From: Papio anubis | Lineage: Eukaryota; Chordata; Mammalia; Primates; Cercopithecidae | Assembly: GCF_008728515.1 (NCBI RefSeq) | Contig: NC_044996.1 | Span: 123,947,610 to 124,011,609, forward strand | Length of the DNA stretch: 64,000 bases | Reading direction: 5' to 3' | Shown: positions 29,080 through 45,245 of the stretch, piece by piece | How positions within the stretch are numbered: position 1 is the first letter of the stretch | Layout: every line of letters starts with the position of its first letter | Translations under genes and position numbers: made by a program | The notes under the pieces: model-generated | Database searches by the model: none | The model's input: only the letters and a program-made list of their open reading frames with translations | Told to the model about the DNA's origin: nothing

Positions 29080-29295
29080 AAGACAGATGTGGGCAATCAC
29101 CACACTGCCAATGATTGCTGTGTGACTATAAACAAGTTATTTTATATCCTTGAGATTCACCTTCCTCAGATAGAAAATGAAATGAGCTAATAAAGATTAC
29201 TTTATATGGCTGACAGGCTAAGACATGATAATGCATTAAAAAGAGTCCAATATGGTTCCTATCCAAAAAAGACACCCAATAAATGCTTTTTCCTC
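29080..29295 (+). repeat. MIR SINE
   Basis: ttgctgtgtgactataaaca, cttcctcagatagaaaatga and acccaataaatgc in MIR order. Confidence 0.65.
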
Positions 29296-29570
29296 CTCTG
29301 TTGCTTTCTCAACCCTCAAAATGCTGGAATCCTACTCATGGTATGAATTATCTCATTATTCTTAATTGAATTACCTTGCTGACCATCTTACAATGATCAG
29401 TAATTACACTGGTTAGTCTAGCTGCATGGCCATGATGGAGAGTTCACATCTGTTTACTCTCTCTGATGTTCAGGTCTCAACGCTCTTAGATACAATGAAG
29501 GTATTTACTCTGAAAAGCTGCTAGGCAAAGTGCCAACAGGAAGATCATTCCCCTGAAATAGGGAACCCTT

Positions 29571-29705
29571 CAGGGCCAGCTTTGTGGGAAGGTGACTTGT
29601 GCAGTTGCACATGGGCCTACACTTGGTTTTATGCTCTGCTGTTGCAGAAATGCTTGGCATTTTCATTTTGCACTAGGTCTCACAAATTATGTGGCCCATC
29701 CTGGA
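29571..29705. mobile_element. Small hAT-like DNA transposon relic
   Basis: Starts cagggccagctttgtggg and ends ggcccatcctgg, diverged inverted ends of an old MER element; inner text ttggttttatgctctgctgt recurs in mammalian MERs. Family not named. Confidence 0.5.
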
Positions 29706-30103
29706 ATCCCATTCTCTGTATTTTTAAAAATTTGTCTTAAAAATATTCATCAGTAGCCATGGAGAAAGGACAGAATGGCAGTACTTAACATATAAAAACT
29801 GGCTGCAGTTCAAATTGTATGTTTGACAGGAAGAAAAATACTATGGCAGAATTAAATCTTTTAACTATTCCTTCCCTTCCCTATGTGGTTCTATTTTCAT
29901 TCTTATTTTCTCTTTATCTCAAGTAGGGGAGATAACATTGTGAATGCTGAAAGGTTTCTATACAGGATACTTGGATAGCATGCTAATCTGAAGGGTACGA
30001 AGTCAGTATGTTAAAAAGAACCTTTGTGGTTTCTACAAATTGAAGCATATTTCAAAAGAGTCCAATATATAAATAGGAAAGTAATGGACGCATATAAATG
30101 GTG

Positions 30104-30144
<41 letters not shown>
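30104..30144. repeat. (CT)n(AT)n microsatellite
   Basis: CT run 30104-30116 joined to an AT run 30117-30144. Likely length-variable. Confidence 0.95.
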
Positions 30145-30879
30145 TTCTTACAACATTTAAGGCCTCATACAATACTCTTGTAATGAGCAATAGTAGCTCT
30201 CCTATTCAGGCACTGGTAGTTTTATAGAAGTGAGGTGGAAAAAGGAAAGGCAGAAATACCAGACTGTAGACATTTTAGGGAAAAGAAAATACCAATTAAA
30301 TTCATCATATTAACTTGTAAAAATGTCTTCTCAGCATCCTCTTGAGTAATTTTGTTTGCCAAATGCTTGCTATGTGCTAGGTGCTGCTTGAAATGCAAAG
30401 GTGAGTAAAACACATTGAGTTTACCAGCAAAGCTATCAGGACTTAATAGATTAAAGATCTTAAAAAATAGAATTAGAAAAGAAATCCCATTAGAACTTTG
30501 CTTCCTGTTTTAGAGATAGTATACTAGAACCTTTATATTGTAGCATTTGGCACTTAACTAAATAAGGCAATTAGAAGGGGTATAAAATGGCCTTGTTTTA
30601 CATGCTAATTCTATGCTCATTACTGCATCATACATCAAGTTACTGCAGGAAACCACATTAGCAGTTCCAGGGAAGTTATTTAACGTATCTTATAAAAGCT
30701 GAATTTGGTCAATGCTACTCATTAAGTGAAATCATGTGAGATATTATATTATTATAATTTATATTTTAAAACACAGTATTATCTATTACTACCTAAACAT
30801 ATTCTAGAAAAAGAAAATTATAAAATAGCAAGAAAAATACATTTTTATTATAATTCAACAACATTATTATTAGATATAA

Positions 30880-31065
30880 TTTGTAGATCACCTACCATGT
30901 GTCTGGCACACTGCTAAATACTTCATATTTATTATCTCATTTATCCTAATAACAACTTCCTAAAGTAGGTATTATAGCCAGTTTAACAGATGTGAGAAGG
31001 AAGCTAAATAAATAGACCAAGGTCATTAACATGGCAGAAATACTTGAATTCCTAATCATTATTGT
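30880..31065 (-). repeat. MIR SINE
   Basis: cctaccatgtgtctggcaca, ttatctcatttatcctaata and aagtaggtattatag: reversed MIR. Confidence 0.7.
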
Positions 31066-31336
31066 GCTAATTCTGTTTCTATGCTTAGCTCTGAACTTCT
31101 TTTTTTGATCAATTTCATTTTGTATTGTTTAAAAATCAATGTCTGCATTAGATGGATGTTATATAACATGTTTAAACTACATAGTATAACAAAATATAAG
31201 GCAGGCTTGCAAGTGTTTTTGCAATTCAGAATGTAGCTTAGATAAGGAATATTAGAACTGAGACTGTGAAAGACATGGCTCTCTGGGAAAACTTAAAGCA
31301 ATTTTACCAGCAAAAGGACAACTCTATGCTAGCTAG

Positions 31337-31784
<448 letters not shown>

Positions 31785-32092
31785 TAGTAAATGATATGCC
31801 TTAAATAAAGCTACAGAGAACATGAAATGGAAATAAATGTTTAACTGACTTTCTGGATTCTGTTATAAACTACCCAAGGTGACAAAGGATTAATGACTGA
31901 ATAACAGTTAACAGACAAGGGTAGCCATGACTTAATCTTTTAAAACTGAAGAGTTTCATATGCTGAATTTTATGGTATTGTGTGATATTTTTCTCAGGTA
32001 GTTTATATTAATTTCAAATATGAATATAATACATCATATTCTCAGGCTGAAATGCAAAGTTTTTGTATTCTGTTCTATACTATCTATCTGTG

Positions 32093-32124
<32 letters not shown>

Positions 32125-32139
32125 CACACACATATATAC
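32093..32139. repeat. (CA)n/(TA)n compound microsatellite
   Basis: CA run 32093-32115, then TA and CA blocks to 32139. Confidence 0.95.
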
Positions 32140-32276
32140 TGGTTTACCTAAATATAAGTTTTAAAGGGAAAAAAGATCTGAGCAGAGCATATTTAGCATA
32201 AAATAAAGCAACATTTTAATGTGGGGATTCAAAAATTAATAACCCCACATTAAGACATTAACCAATAATAAGATGG

Positions 32277-32324
32277 CATTCTTTCATTATGTCTGAATAG
32301 ATTTCTTTCATTATCTCTGAATTT
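32277..32324. repeat. Imperfect tandem duplication of about 24 bp
   Basis: attctttcattatgtctgaa followed 24 bp later by tttctttcattatctctgaa, next to an Alu poly-T. Confidence 0.65.
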
Positions 32325-32333
32325 ATCAGATAC

Positions 32334-32635
32334 TTTTTTTTTTTTTTTTTTTTGAGACGGAGTCTCGCTCTGTTGCCCAGGCTGGAGTGCAATGGTGTGA
32401 TCTCGGCTCACCGCCACCTCCGCCTCCCGGATTCAAGCTATTCTCCTGCCTCAGCGTCCTGAGTAGCTGGGATTACTGGCGCCTGCCATTACACCCAGCT
32501 AATTTTTTTGTATTTTTAGTAGAGACGGGGTTTCACCATGTTGGCCTGGCTGGTCTCGAACTCCTGACCTCATGATTCGCCCACCTCTGCCTCCCAAAGT
32601 GCTAAGATTACAGGCGTGAGCCACTGCACCTGGCC
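32334..32635 (-). mobile_element. Alu (AluS/Y-type)
   Basis: Full-length, minus strand, poly-T at 32334-32353. No clear target-site duplication found by eye. Confidence 0.92.
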
Positions 32636-33187
32636 AGCTATTGTTTTTTAAAAAAAGAAATGCAGAAAGTGTTCTAAGTGCAAACAGTGGTAAAAAGATA
32701 AGGGACAGAAAAAAACTCTCACATCAGTCTGGAAGCCCACTTAGGCACTATTGAGCTACTTAAAGTATTTTTATTTGCTTTTCTAAATAAGTGGGGTACT
32801 GTTCAATTATTCTTCCAAGTATACTGGAACAAATGAATAAAAATATCTTTAGAATAAAAAATCGAAAAAATTCATTTGATGCAGGAAAGAACTGAAGGCT
32901 GATAAGGTTAAAAAAAGCTTTACAAAAGGAAATTTATACTTTTTGGGTATATACAAGGAAGAAGGGTATAAAATATAAAATCAAGATAAATTAAGGAAGC
33001 AACAGATGGATATACATCTTAAGATGGCAACAATGATGTGAAAGTTACAATTTAAATACAGTTTAAACAATTCAGGCTTATTAGCAATAGCATGGAAAAT
33101 AGTAATGAAAGTTTATTTTGATAAACAGTGTATACATGTTTAAATATTTATTGATATAATATTTCAATTAAAATGTCTAAAGAATAA

Positions 33188-33577
<390 letters not shown>

Positions 33578-34834
33578 TAGGATGACATTTGCATTGTACT
33601 GGGGGAACAAGGGAGGCTTTATTTTTTACAAAATATCATACATTTATTCTGATAGTAAATTGTGAGAATTCTAAGTATACACCTCACTAAATATAGTATG
33701 TTTAGTATCTTAGTACTTTACAGATCTCTGTTGAGCTAGAAATTTTGCACTCTTATGATGGTTCCCTAACAAGACACAACTGTTGAACAATCGTAGGTAA
33801 CTCTGAAAGAGTAACATTCACAAACAGAATTTAAATTAGTATTTAAAATTATTGAGGGGCGGAGCAAGATGGCCGAATAGGAACAGCTCCAGTCTCCAAC
33901 TCCCAGCGCGAGCGACACAGAAGACCCGTGATTTCGGCATTTTCAACTGAGGTACTGGGTTCATCTCACTGGGGAGTGCGGAGGATGGGTCACTGGTCAG
34001 CTGCTGCAACCCGATGTGAGAGCTGAAACAGGCGAGGCATCCCAGCCCTACCCTGGAGGTCGGGGAAGGAATCCCTTTCAGCCAGGGAACTGAGACACAC
34101 AACACCTGGAAGTCAGTTGCTCCACCCCAATATTGCGCTTTTAAAGCAAGCCGGCTGGGAGGTCCATATCCCACACCTGGCGGAGGTCCCACGCCCACAG
34201 AGCCTCTCCACTCATTGCTAACACAGCAGTCTGTGATCTGCCCTCAAGGCAGCAGCAGAGGCTGGGGAGGCGCCGCCATTGCTAGAGGCTTAAGTAGGTG
34301 GCTGCAGGAGCTCCAGCTGGGTGGAGGCTCACGGCAGCTCAAGGAAACCTGCCTGGAGCTCCACCTCTGGGGACAGGGCACAGCTACACAACAACAACAA
34401 CAACAACAAAGCAGCAGAAACCTCTGCAGATGCAAGCGACTCTGTCTGACCAGCTTTGAAGAGAGCAGTGGATCTCCCAACACGGAGGTTGAGATCTGAG
34501 AGGGACAGACTGCCTGGTAGATTCACAGGCTACAGGTAGCCTAACTGGAGACATCCCCACTGGGGGCAGTCTGACACCCCACCTCACAGGGTGGAGTACA
34601 CCCCTGAGGAAGCTTCCAAGCAAGAATCAGACAGGTACTCGCTGTTCCAAAATATTCTATCTGCAGCCTCTGCTGCTGATACCCAGGCAAATGGGGTCTG
34701 GAGTGGACCTCAAGCAATCAACAAGGCCTACAGCTGAGGGTCCTGACTGTTAGGAAACTCTCAGCAGGAAGGACACCGCTACCATCATTTATGCTATACA
34801 TCCAAAGACCAGAGGCAGATAAAAAACCACAAAG

Positions 34835-35818
34835 ATGGGGGAAAAAGCAGGGCAGAAAAGCTGGAAATTTAAAAAATAGGCACCTCCCCGGCAAAGGGCG
34901 CGGCTCGTCGCCAACAACGGATGGCTGGGCCAGTGTGACTTTGGCGAGATGAGAGAAAGGCTTCCAGTCCATCAAATTTCTCAAGAACTGGAGATGCATG
35001 CCAACATAAAGAAACTAAAATCCTTGAAAAATTAGGAAGAATTAGTGACTAAGACTAATTAATGCAGAAGGTCATAAGCGAAATGAAAGAGATGAAAACC
35101 ATGACCACGAGAAATCATTGACAAATGCACAAGCTTCAGTAACCATTCGATCAACTGGAAGAAAGAGTATCAGCGATTGAGGATCAAATGAATGAAATGA
35201 GCGAAAGAGAAACAAAAGAAAAAAGAAAGAAAAATAGAAGAAAGCCTGCAAAGTATGGGATTATGTAAAAGACCAAATCTACGTCGATTGGGGTGCCTGA
35301 AAGTGAGGGGGAAAAATGGAGACAAGTTGGAAAACACTCTTCAGGATATCATCCAGGAGAACTTCCCAACCCTAGTAGGGCAGGCCAACATTCAAATCAG
35401 GAAATACAGAGAGCATCACAAAGATACTCCTCGAGAAGAACAACTCCAAGACACATAATTGCGGATTCACAAAAGAAGTTGAAATGAAGGAAAAATCTTA
35501 AGGTCAGCCAGAGAAAAGGTCGGGTTACCCACAAAGGGAAGCCCATCAGACTCACAGCACTGAGATCTCGGCATTACAAGCCAGAGAGTGGGGCCAATAT
35601 TCAACATTCTTAAAAAGAATTTACAGAAGCCAAATTTCATATCCAGCCAAACTAAGTTTCATAAGTGAAGGAGAAATAAAAATCCTTTACAGATAAGAAA
35701 ACAGAAATGCTTAGAGATTTTGTCATCACCAGGCCTGCCTGAGACCCTGAAGGAAGCACTCAACATGGAGAAAAGGAACAACCAGTACCAGCCATTGCAA
35801 AAACATGCCAAAATGTAA
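34835..35818 (+). pseudogene. L1 ORF1 remnant
   Basis: Position of the L1 RNA-binding chaperone ORF1p. The usual start ATG is at 34835 but the frame hits TAG at 34877-34879 after 14 codons, and later indels split the remaining frame. The normal terminus (aaacatgccaaaatgtaa) is kept at 35801-35818. Dead copy. Confidence 0.85.
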
Positions 35819-35880
35819 GAACCATGAGGCTAGGAAGAAACTGCATCAACTAACGAGCAAAATAACCAGTTAATATCATA

Positions 35881-39727
<3,847 letters not shown>

Positions 39728-40679
39728 ACAATGAGATCACTTGGACTCAGGAAGGGGAACATCACACGGGGCCTATCATGGGGAGGGAGGGAGGATGGCA
39801 TTGGGAGTTATACCTGATGTAAATGACGAGTTGATGGGTGCAGCAGACCAACATGGCACAAGTATACATATGTAACAAACCTGCGTTATGCACATGTACC
39901 CTACAACTTAAGGTATGTAATAAATTAATTTAAAAAAAAGAAAAAAAAAAGAAAAAGGTAAAAAATAAATAAATAAATAAAATAAATAAATAAAATTATT
40001 ATTCTATATACAAAATTATCCAACACGGGAAGAATTTCTTGTTCATACGAGTACAGAGAATTGAAGGAGAAACAACTTTTTAAACTTGAAAACCTAATGT
40101 AATAGAATAAAATTCCAATTTTAACCTAATATTAAAATTATATTTATATACAGCAAAGATTAAGATTTTCAAATAGCTTCAGAAAGCAAATAGTTGCAAG
40201 TAAATAAAGGTCATGTGAACTTCATCCCAATAAGGCCTGGAAAACTCCTACAGTCCCTTTACATGTCAAACTCTCATGATGGGGAAAAACACAACAAAAA
40301 TCACCAGCCTTCATTAAGCCATTCATACCTTCAACAATCACTAAATGTCTGTTACATGATTCAAATGCCAACTACTACACTCAAGAATTTCATAGCGTGG
40401 GACAGTGTTTCTGCTAATGTATTTGGTTTTGTGCTTAACATTACTGACATTGAGCATGCTGCCCTTGTGTTCCTGATAACAGAAAAGAAGCAACGACCCC
40501 CAAGAGCCTATTATGCATTAAAATTAGTAAGTCAAAATTTATGATCTTAAAAGCATCACTTCCTCCTAATTTCTTACATTTTCCCACATTAAAACTTAAA
40601 GGTCCTAAAGTTTATTGACAGTGTTAGTCCTGTTACTACAAGCTTCTAATTACTTAAATCCTTATATTCATAGAATTTT

Positions 40680-40840
40680 GAGACAGATGATTTGAAATCA
40701 TTTTGTTCAATCTTCCTGAATGACACTTAGGGATCCATGAGAGGTTAAGTGACATGCACAAGTCACACAACAAAGTTAATGGAAAAGTCAAGACTAAAAT
40801 CCGGAAGTGCTGATGTTTAGCCAAATGCTCTTTTTACAAT
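40680..40840 (-). repeat. MIR-like fragment
   Basis: gagaggttaagtgacatgca and agtcacacaacaaagttaat belong to the reversed MIR core. Confidence 0.5.
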
Positions 40841-41168
40841 GACATGTTGTTGCCTTTAGTCAAAAAAGTCTTTATAATAAATAAGACATGAATCAAATAA
40901 GTTACGAGGCAATATTGTACCTTACATTTAAATTCTCAAAAGAATTGTTTTTATATTTATTCTCTGCTGGCTACTAGTCTCTTATTGACTTTAAAAAACG
41001 CATTTTTGGGGCCAATTTTTAATCTCTGCTGCCAGAGAGGCCGTTTCTGCTAATAGATAGAAACTCTTTTGCTCAACTTATGAATGACTTGTAGTCTTTT
41101 GGATATGGTTGACCTGAATTGGACTGAACTCCACCATATTCCAGCTGAGTGGGTCATTACTGGAATGA

Positions 41169-41476
<308 letters not shown>

Positions 41477-41734
41477 CAGAGAACAACTTTAGAATGAAGG
41501 AAATACGCAAAAGAACATCACATCAAGGATCAGCACCACACTACCCAGGAAATACACTAGCAAATTGTGCAATGGAATCAAATCCACACTTTTCTTTAGA
41601 TTCTTGCAACTGTATCATATGTAATAGTATCACTTTTTCTACATTTTGGTCAAATAAATTTTTACATAAACTACAAAAAAAATGCATTTTTTGTTTTTGT
41701 TCTTTTTGAGTTGAAATTTAAATTAATGATACTG

Positions 41735-42390
41735 TATTAGGTATCTATAGCTGTGTAACAAATTACTACAAGGTTGGAGGCTTAAAGAAACACATATTCT
41801 CTCAGTTTCCATGGCGCAGGAGTCCAGGCACTGGAACCAGTTCCTGGTCTCACAAGGCAGAAACCAAGGTGTCAACTTTGCTGTATTCCTACAGGGAGGT
41901 GTAAGTAAGGAACAATCTGCTTTCAAGTTCATTCAGGTTGTCAGCAGAATTCATTTCCTTGTAGCTGTATGACTGAGGTCCCCACTTTCCTGTTGGCTGT
42001 CATCTGGAGATTGTTCTCAATTCCCAGAGGCCGTCCTCGGGTCCTCACTGTGTGACTCCCTCCACAGGCCCTCTCACAACATGGCAGCTGATTTCTTCAA
42101 GGCCAGCAAGAGAATATCTGCCTCCTTTGAATCTTGTTTTAAAGGGCTCACATGATAAGTTCAGGCCCACCAAGATAATCTCCCTTTTAAGTATATTAAA
42201 GTCAACTGACAAGAGACCTTAAATATATCCTTGAAATTCCTTCACATTTGCCATAGATCAAAACCTAATCATGAGAGTGAAATTCATCGTATTCCCTGGT
42301 CTCAACCACACTGAAGAAGAAGGCAATTATATACCAGGGGACACGAGTCCTGGGGGTCATCTCAGAATCCTGTCTACCATGAATGCCAAA
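41735..42390. repeat. Old interspersed repeat, family not named
   Basis: gctgtgtaacaaattactac near the left, acaacatggcagctgatttc in the middle and tcatctcagaatcctgtctacc at the end recur in many mammalian loci in this order. I recognise it as a dispersed repeat of about 650 bp but cannot place its family by eye. No coding frame survives. Confidence 0.55.
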
Positions 42391-42484
42391 GGAAAATTAC
42401 CAATAGAAAGACATAAAAGAAAGTCACTGAAATTAAATGTCTATAATTTATGACCTTAGAATTAGATTTCGAGGTCATCTATAG

Positions 42485-42675
42485 AGTCAGCTATAGTATA
42501 GTGATTAAAAGCCTCAGACTGAATAGTAACTTCACCACTTACTAGCTCCAAGATCTGGGGAAAGTTGCTTAATCCTTTTGTGTGCCTCAAGTTTCCTTAT
42601 GTATATAATTGGGATAAAAATAATACTGATCTCACTGTATTGTGAGGATGACTAAATGAAACAATAACTGATATT
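42485..42675 (+). repeat. MIR SINE
   Basis: tatagtatagtgattaaaag, cttcaccacttactagctcc, ggggaaagttgcttaatcct and gtgaggatgactaaatgaaa: nearly the whole MIR, plus strand. A second MIR in the opposite orientation follows at once. Confidence 0.85.
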
Positions 42676-42930
42676 TATTGAGAGCTTACTATATTTTAAG
42701 TATTCTTCTAAGTCATTTACACGTATTAACAAATTTAACCCCCACGACCTCCCTAAGGTAGCGATAATCTGTACAATTATCGCTATTGTACAGATGTAGG
42801 AATGGAGGCACAAAGATGTTAAAAACTTGCTCAAGGTCACTCAACTTTTAAATGGTAGAGCCAAGTTACAGCCAGGCAGTTTTGCTTCAGTTCCTGCTTG
42901 CTTAACCACTGTGCTTTCAACATTGGCATG
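42668..42930 (-). repeat. MIR SINE carrying an internal inverted duplication
   Basis: atttattgagagcttactat, atggaggcacaaagatgtta and cttgctcaaggtcactcaac: reversed MIR. The palindromic insertion at 42759-42793 is described as a separate feature. Confidence 0.8.
42759..42793. repeat. Nested inverted duplication inside a MIR
   Basis: The 17-mer A = tagcgataattgtacag is present as A1-10 (42759-42768), then its complete reverse complement (42769-42785), then A10-17 (42786-42793). Two overlapping palindromes result, with arms of 10 and 11 bp. Confidence 0.95.
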
Positions 42931-43512
42931 TAACTATGAAATATTTTAATGCCTAATAAGCCCAACATTGAGATAATAATACAGCCTAAAAATTGCACTT
43001 TAAAATAATAATCAACTAAGAATAAGGTCAATGCCAAAACAGTGAGAAAATGTCAGTCCCAAATGTACACCTCCTTTGATGAGCAAGAAGTGGACCCATG
43101 ACACTTCCAACCTACTTTCAGCTACTTACCTGAAACAATCTGGTATGAATTAAGAGTTGGGACAAGAGGCTCCACCACTACTCTCCCTTCTGATAGGGAA
43201 ATAGAGTAAGCTGGAAACTAGAATTGGATCTGGGACAATCTCAATTCTATTTATCTGCTGTTTCATAGGCAGGAAACAGAGACAAGCAGACTTGTGGCGG
43301 TTCCGAAGAAGATGAAAGATCACTCATTAGAGGACACACGACTTTCAGGTTCAAGAAAAAGAACAGACTGGACATATTGATAGCTCATCTAAGATGTAGG
43401 TTATTAGAAAAATGTTTTGATTTTAGTTTGGATTTTATATTCAAAAAGCAAGAGTGAAGCAGTTCATTATAATTAGATAAGCTTCTGGAAATTTAAGGCA
43501 CTATACATAGAG

Positions 43513-43543
<31 letters not shown>

Positions 43544-43545
43544 TA
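43513..43545. repeat. (AT)n(AC)n microsatellite
   Basis: AT run 43513-43525 joined to an AC run ending near 43543. Confidence 0.93.
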
Positions 43546-43785
43546 CACTTTATGGATAAATAGGGAACAAACGGCAGAGACCTGGGAGTGATGTCTTCAC
43601 TTACAGTTGAGAAATGTGAAGCAGCTATATGTAGTTTTATGGAGGTAAGAGCTAACCACACTGTGTCAGTTATGAGTTTTGTGGCTCTCAGCTCTAAATT
43701 CATCCTTTAGAGATTGCTCTGTGGCAATGGATTGGACTCTAAGCATTTATCTTGTACAGTAAGCACAATGTTAAGTTTTTGTCAA

Positions 43786-44375
43786 TAGAGGGCAGTGGAG
43801 GGACACTGCAAGGAGAAGAAGGCTTCTAGGTTCCCATGGGCTTTCTTTTATTTTTTCCTGCTCCTATTGCAGGGTCCACTAGCAGTACATGTGTGTGGGG
43901 ATATCGGTAGTGCTGTGCCCCAGCCGCATGTCTAGATCATGTAGTCCCACAGTGACGTTGCAGCCTCAGCCTGGGCTCAGTGATCACCATCCTGAGGCTA
44001 TCTCAACATGCTCTCCAGACCTCTTACTCACAGCATCATCCTAACTCTTGCTGTGAACCTTCCCAGCAGCATCACTTGCCTACATCCTTGAAGGCTGTCT
44101 TCCACTTGCCTGGCAACTGAGGATAAGCTCTGATCTAGGCAACCCAGTGAAGCTGCAGCCACACCTTCTCAGCCTTGGGAAGGGTGTTCCACTTAAAAGA
44201 TATCCTTCCTTGGGTACTATTTCTCAGTTGTAGGACATGGTTTAGGGCGTTCTTTACCTGTTCGCAGGTATTTCTTATCATAATTTATAATTATTTATAT
44301 CAAACTTCCTTTAAGTTACTGTGTGGCTTCTGTTTCCAGACTGATTCAATTACCTTGTTAAAGAAATCTTTACAT
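43786..44375. repeat. Possible old interspersed repeat, family not named
   Basis: agagggcagtggagggacac at the left and ttactgtgtggcttctgttt near the right are motifs seen in ancient mammalian repeats. It is more GC-rich than its surroundings. No intact frame. Confidence 0.4.
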
Positions 44376-44568
44376 TGACAGTGACTGTAACTGTACTTTA
44401 AAAAAATGTACAGCATTGATCTAGCTATCTCACTACTAGGTATCTACCCAAAGGAAAATAAATCATTATATCAAAATTCACAACAGCAAAGATAAGGAAG
44501 TAAATAAGCTAAGTGTCCATCAACAGACTGGATTAAAATGTGATATATATGTGTGTACATACATGTCT

Positions 44569-44571
<3 letters not shown>

Positions 44572-44602
<31 letters not shown>
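44572..44602. repeat. (TG)n microsatellite
   Basis: About 15 TG units inside an L1 3' fragment. Confidence 0.95.
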
Positions 44603-44605
<3 letters not shown>

Positions 44606-44819
44606 CACACCATGGAACACTACTCAGCCATAAGAAGTATAAAATCATGTCTTCTGCAGCAACATGGATGGAACTGGAGGCCATTACCTTAAGTGAAATA
44701 ACTCAGAAAGAGAAAGTCAAATACCACATGTTCTCACGTATAAGTGAGAGCTAAAAAAAATGTATACATGTGGATATAGACTGTGAAATGATAAACACTG
44801 GGGACTTAGAAGAGTGGAA

Positions 44820-44839
44820 GGGTGGGAGGGGGTAAGGGG
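44820..44839 (+). other. Potential G-quadruplex in an older L1 3'UTR
   Basis: gggtgggagggggtaagggg: four G-runs of 3 to 5 with loops t, a and taa. Confidence 0.75.
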
Positions 44840-45059
44840 TGAGAAATGACTTAATGGTTACAGTGTACACCATTCAGGTGATGGCTACACTAAAAGCCCA
44901 GACTTCACCACTATGCAATATATCCATGTATCAAAACTGAATATGTGCCATCTAACTTTATTTTTACAAATATATAGTGTCCTTGGTCATATATAGAGTG
45001 GTCTCAAATAAAGACAGTCCTTCAATTTATCACTTTATGTGGCCATACTGCTTTCTAAT

Positions 45060-45245
45060 GATCTTATGAATTTGTCATCTAAGAATTATGGCATTTAGAC
45101 CTTAAAAGTCACAGATACTCCAAGGCCTCAACTTAGTCAGAAAGGCTAACTTAGCTTGTTTACAGCTAGTAAATGCCAGAACGGGGTCAGGACACCTATC
45201 CTTTTAACTCTCAGATTGGTGCTTTTTCTACTATATTATTCTACC
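45060..45245 (-). repeat. MIR-like fragment
   Basis: tttacagctagtaaatgccagaacgggg (first part) followed by cctatccttttaactctc resembles the reversed MIR 5' half. Confidence 0.5.

Larger units (their letters stand above)
44405..44975 (+). mobile_element. Older L1 3'-end fragment
   Basis: ORF2 C-terminal text (gtgtccatcaacagactgga, atggaacactactcagccat, caacatggatggaactggag) followed by an L1M/L1PB-type 3'UTR. A (TG)n microsatellite has expanded inside it at 44572-44602. Diverged, edges approximate. Confidence 0.8.

Noticed and set aside
33836..34198. 120-codon minus-strand frame in the L1 5'UTR, at the place of the primate L1 antisense ORF0
   Set aside because: It begins with GTG and runs through the L1 5' end into flanking DNA; no ATG with suitable context at the expected position, so an ORF0 claim is not supported.
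34215..34623. Overlapping frames with poly-Q or poly-V/C runs
   Set aside because: Produced by the CAA microsatellite in the L1 5'UTR, not by a gene.
40194..40544. 116-codon open frame on the + strand just after the full-length L1
   Set aside because: It opens at TTG, not ATG, lacks any recognisable domain, has no splice or promoter context, and lies antisense in an intron.
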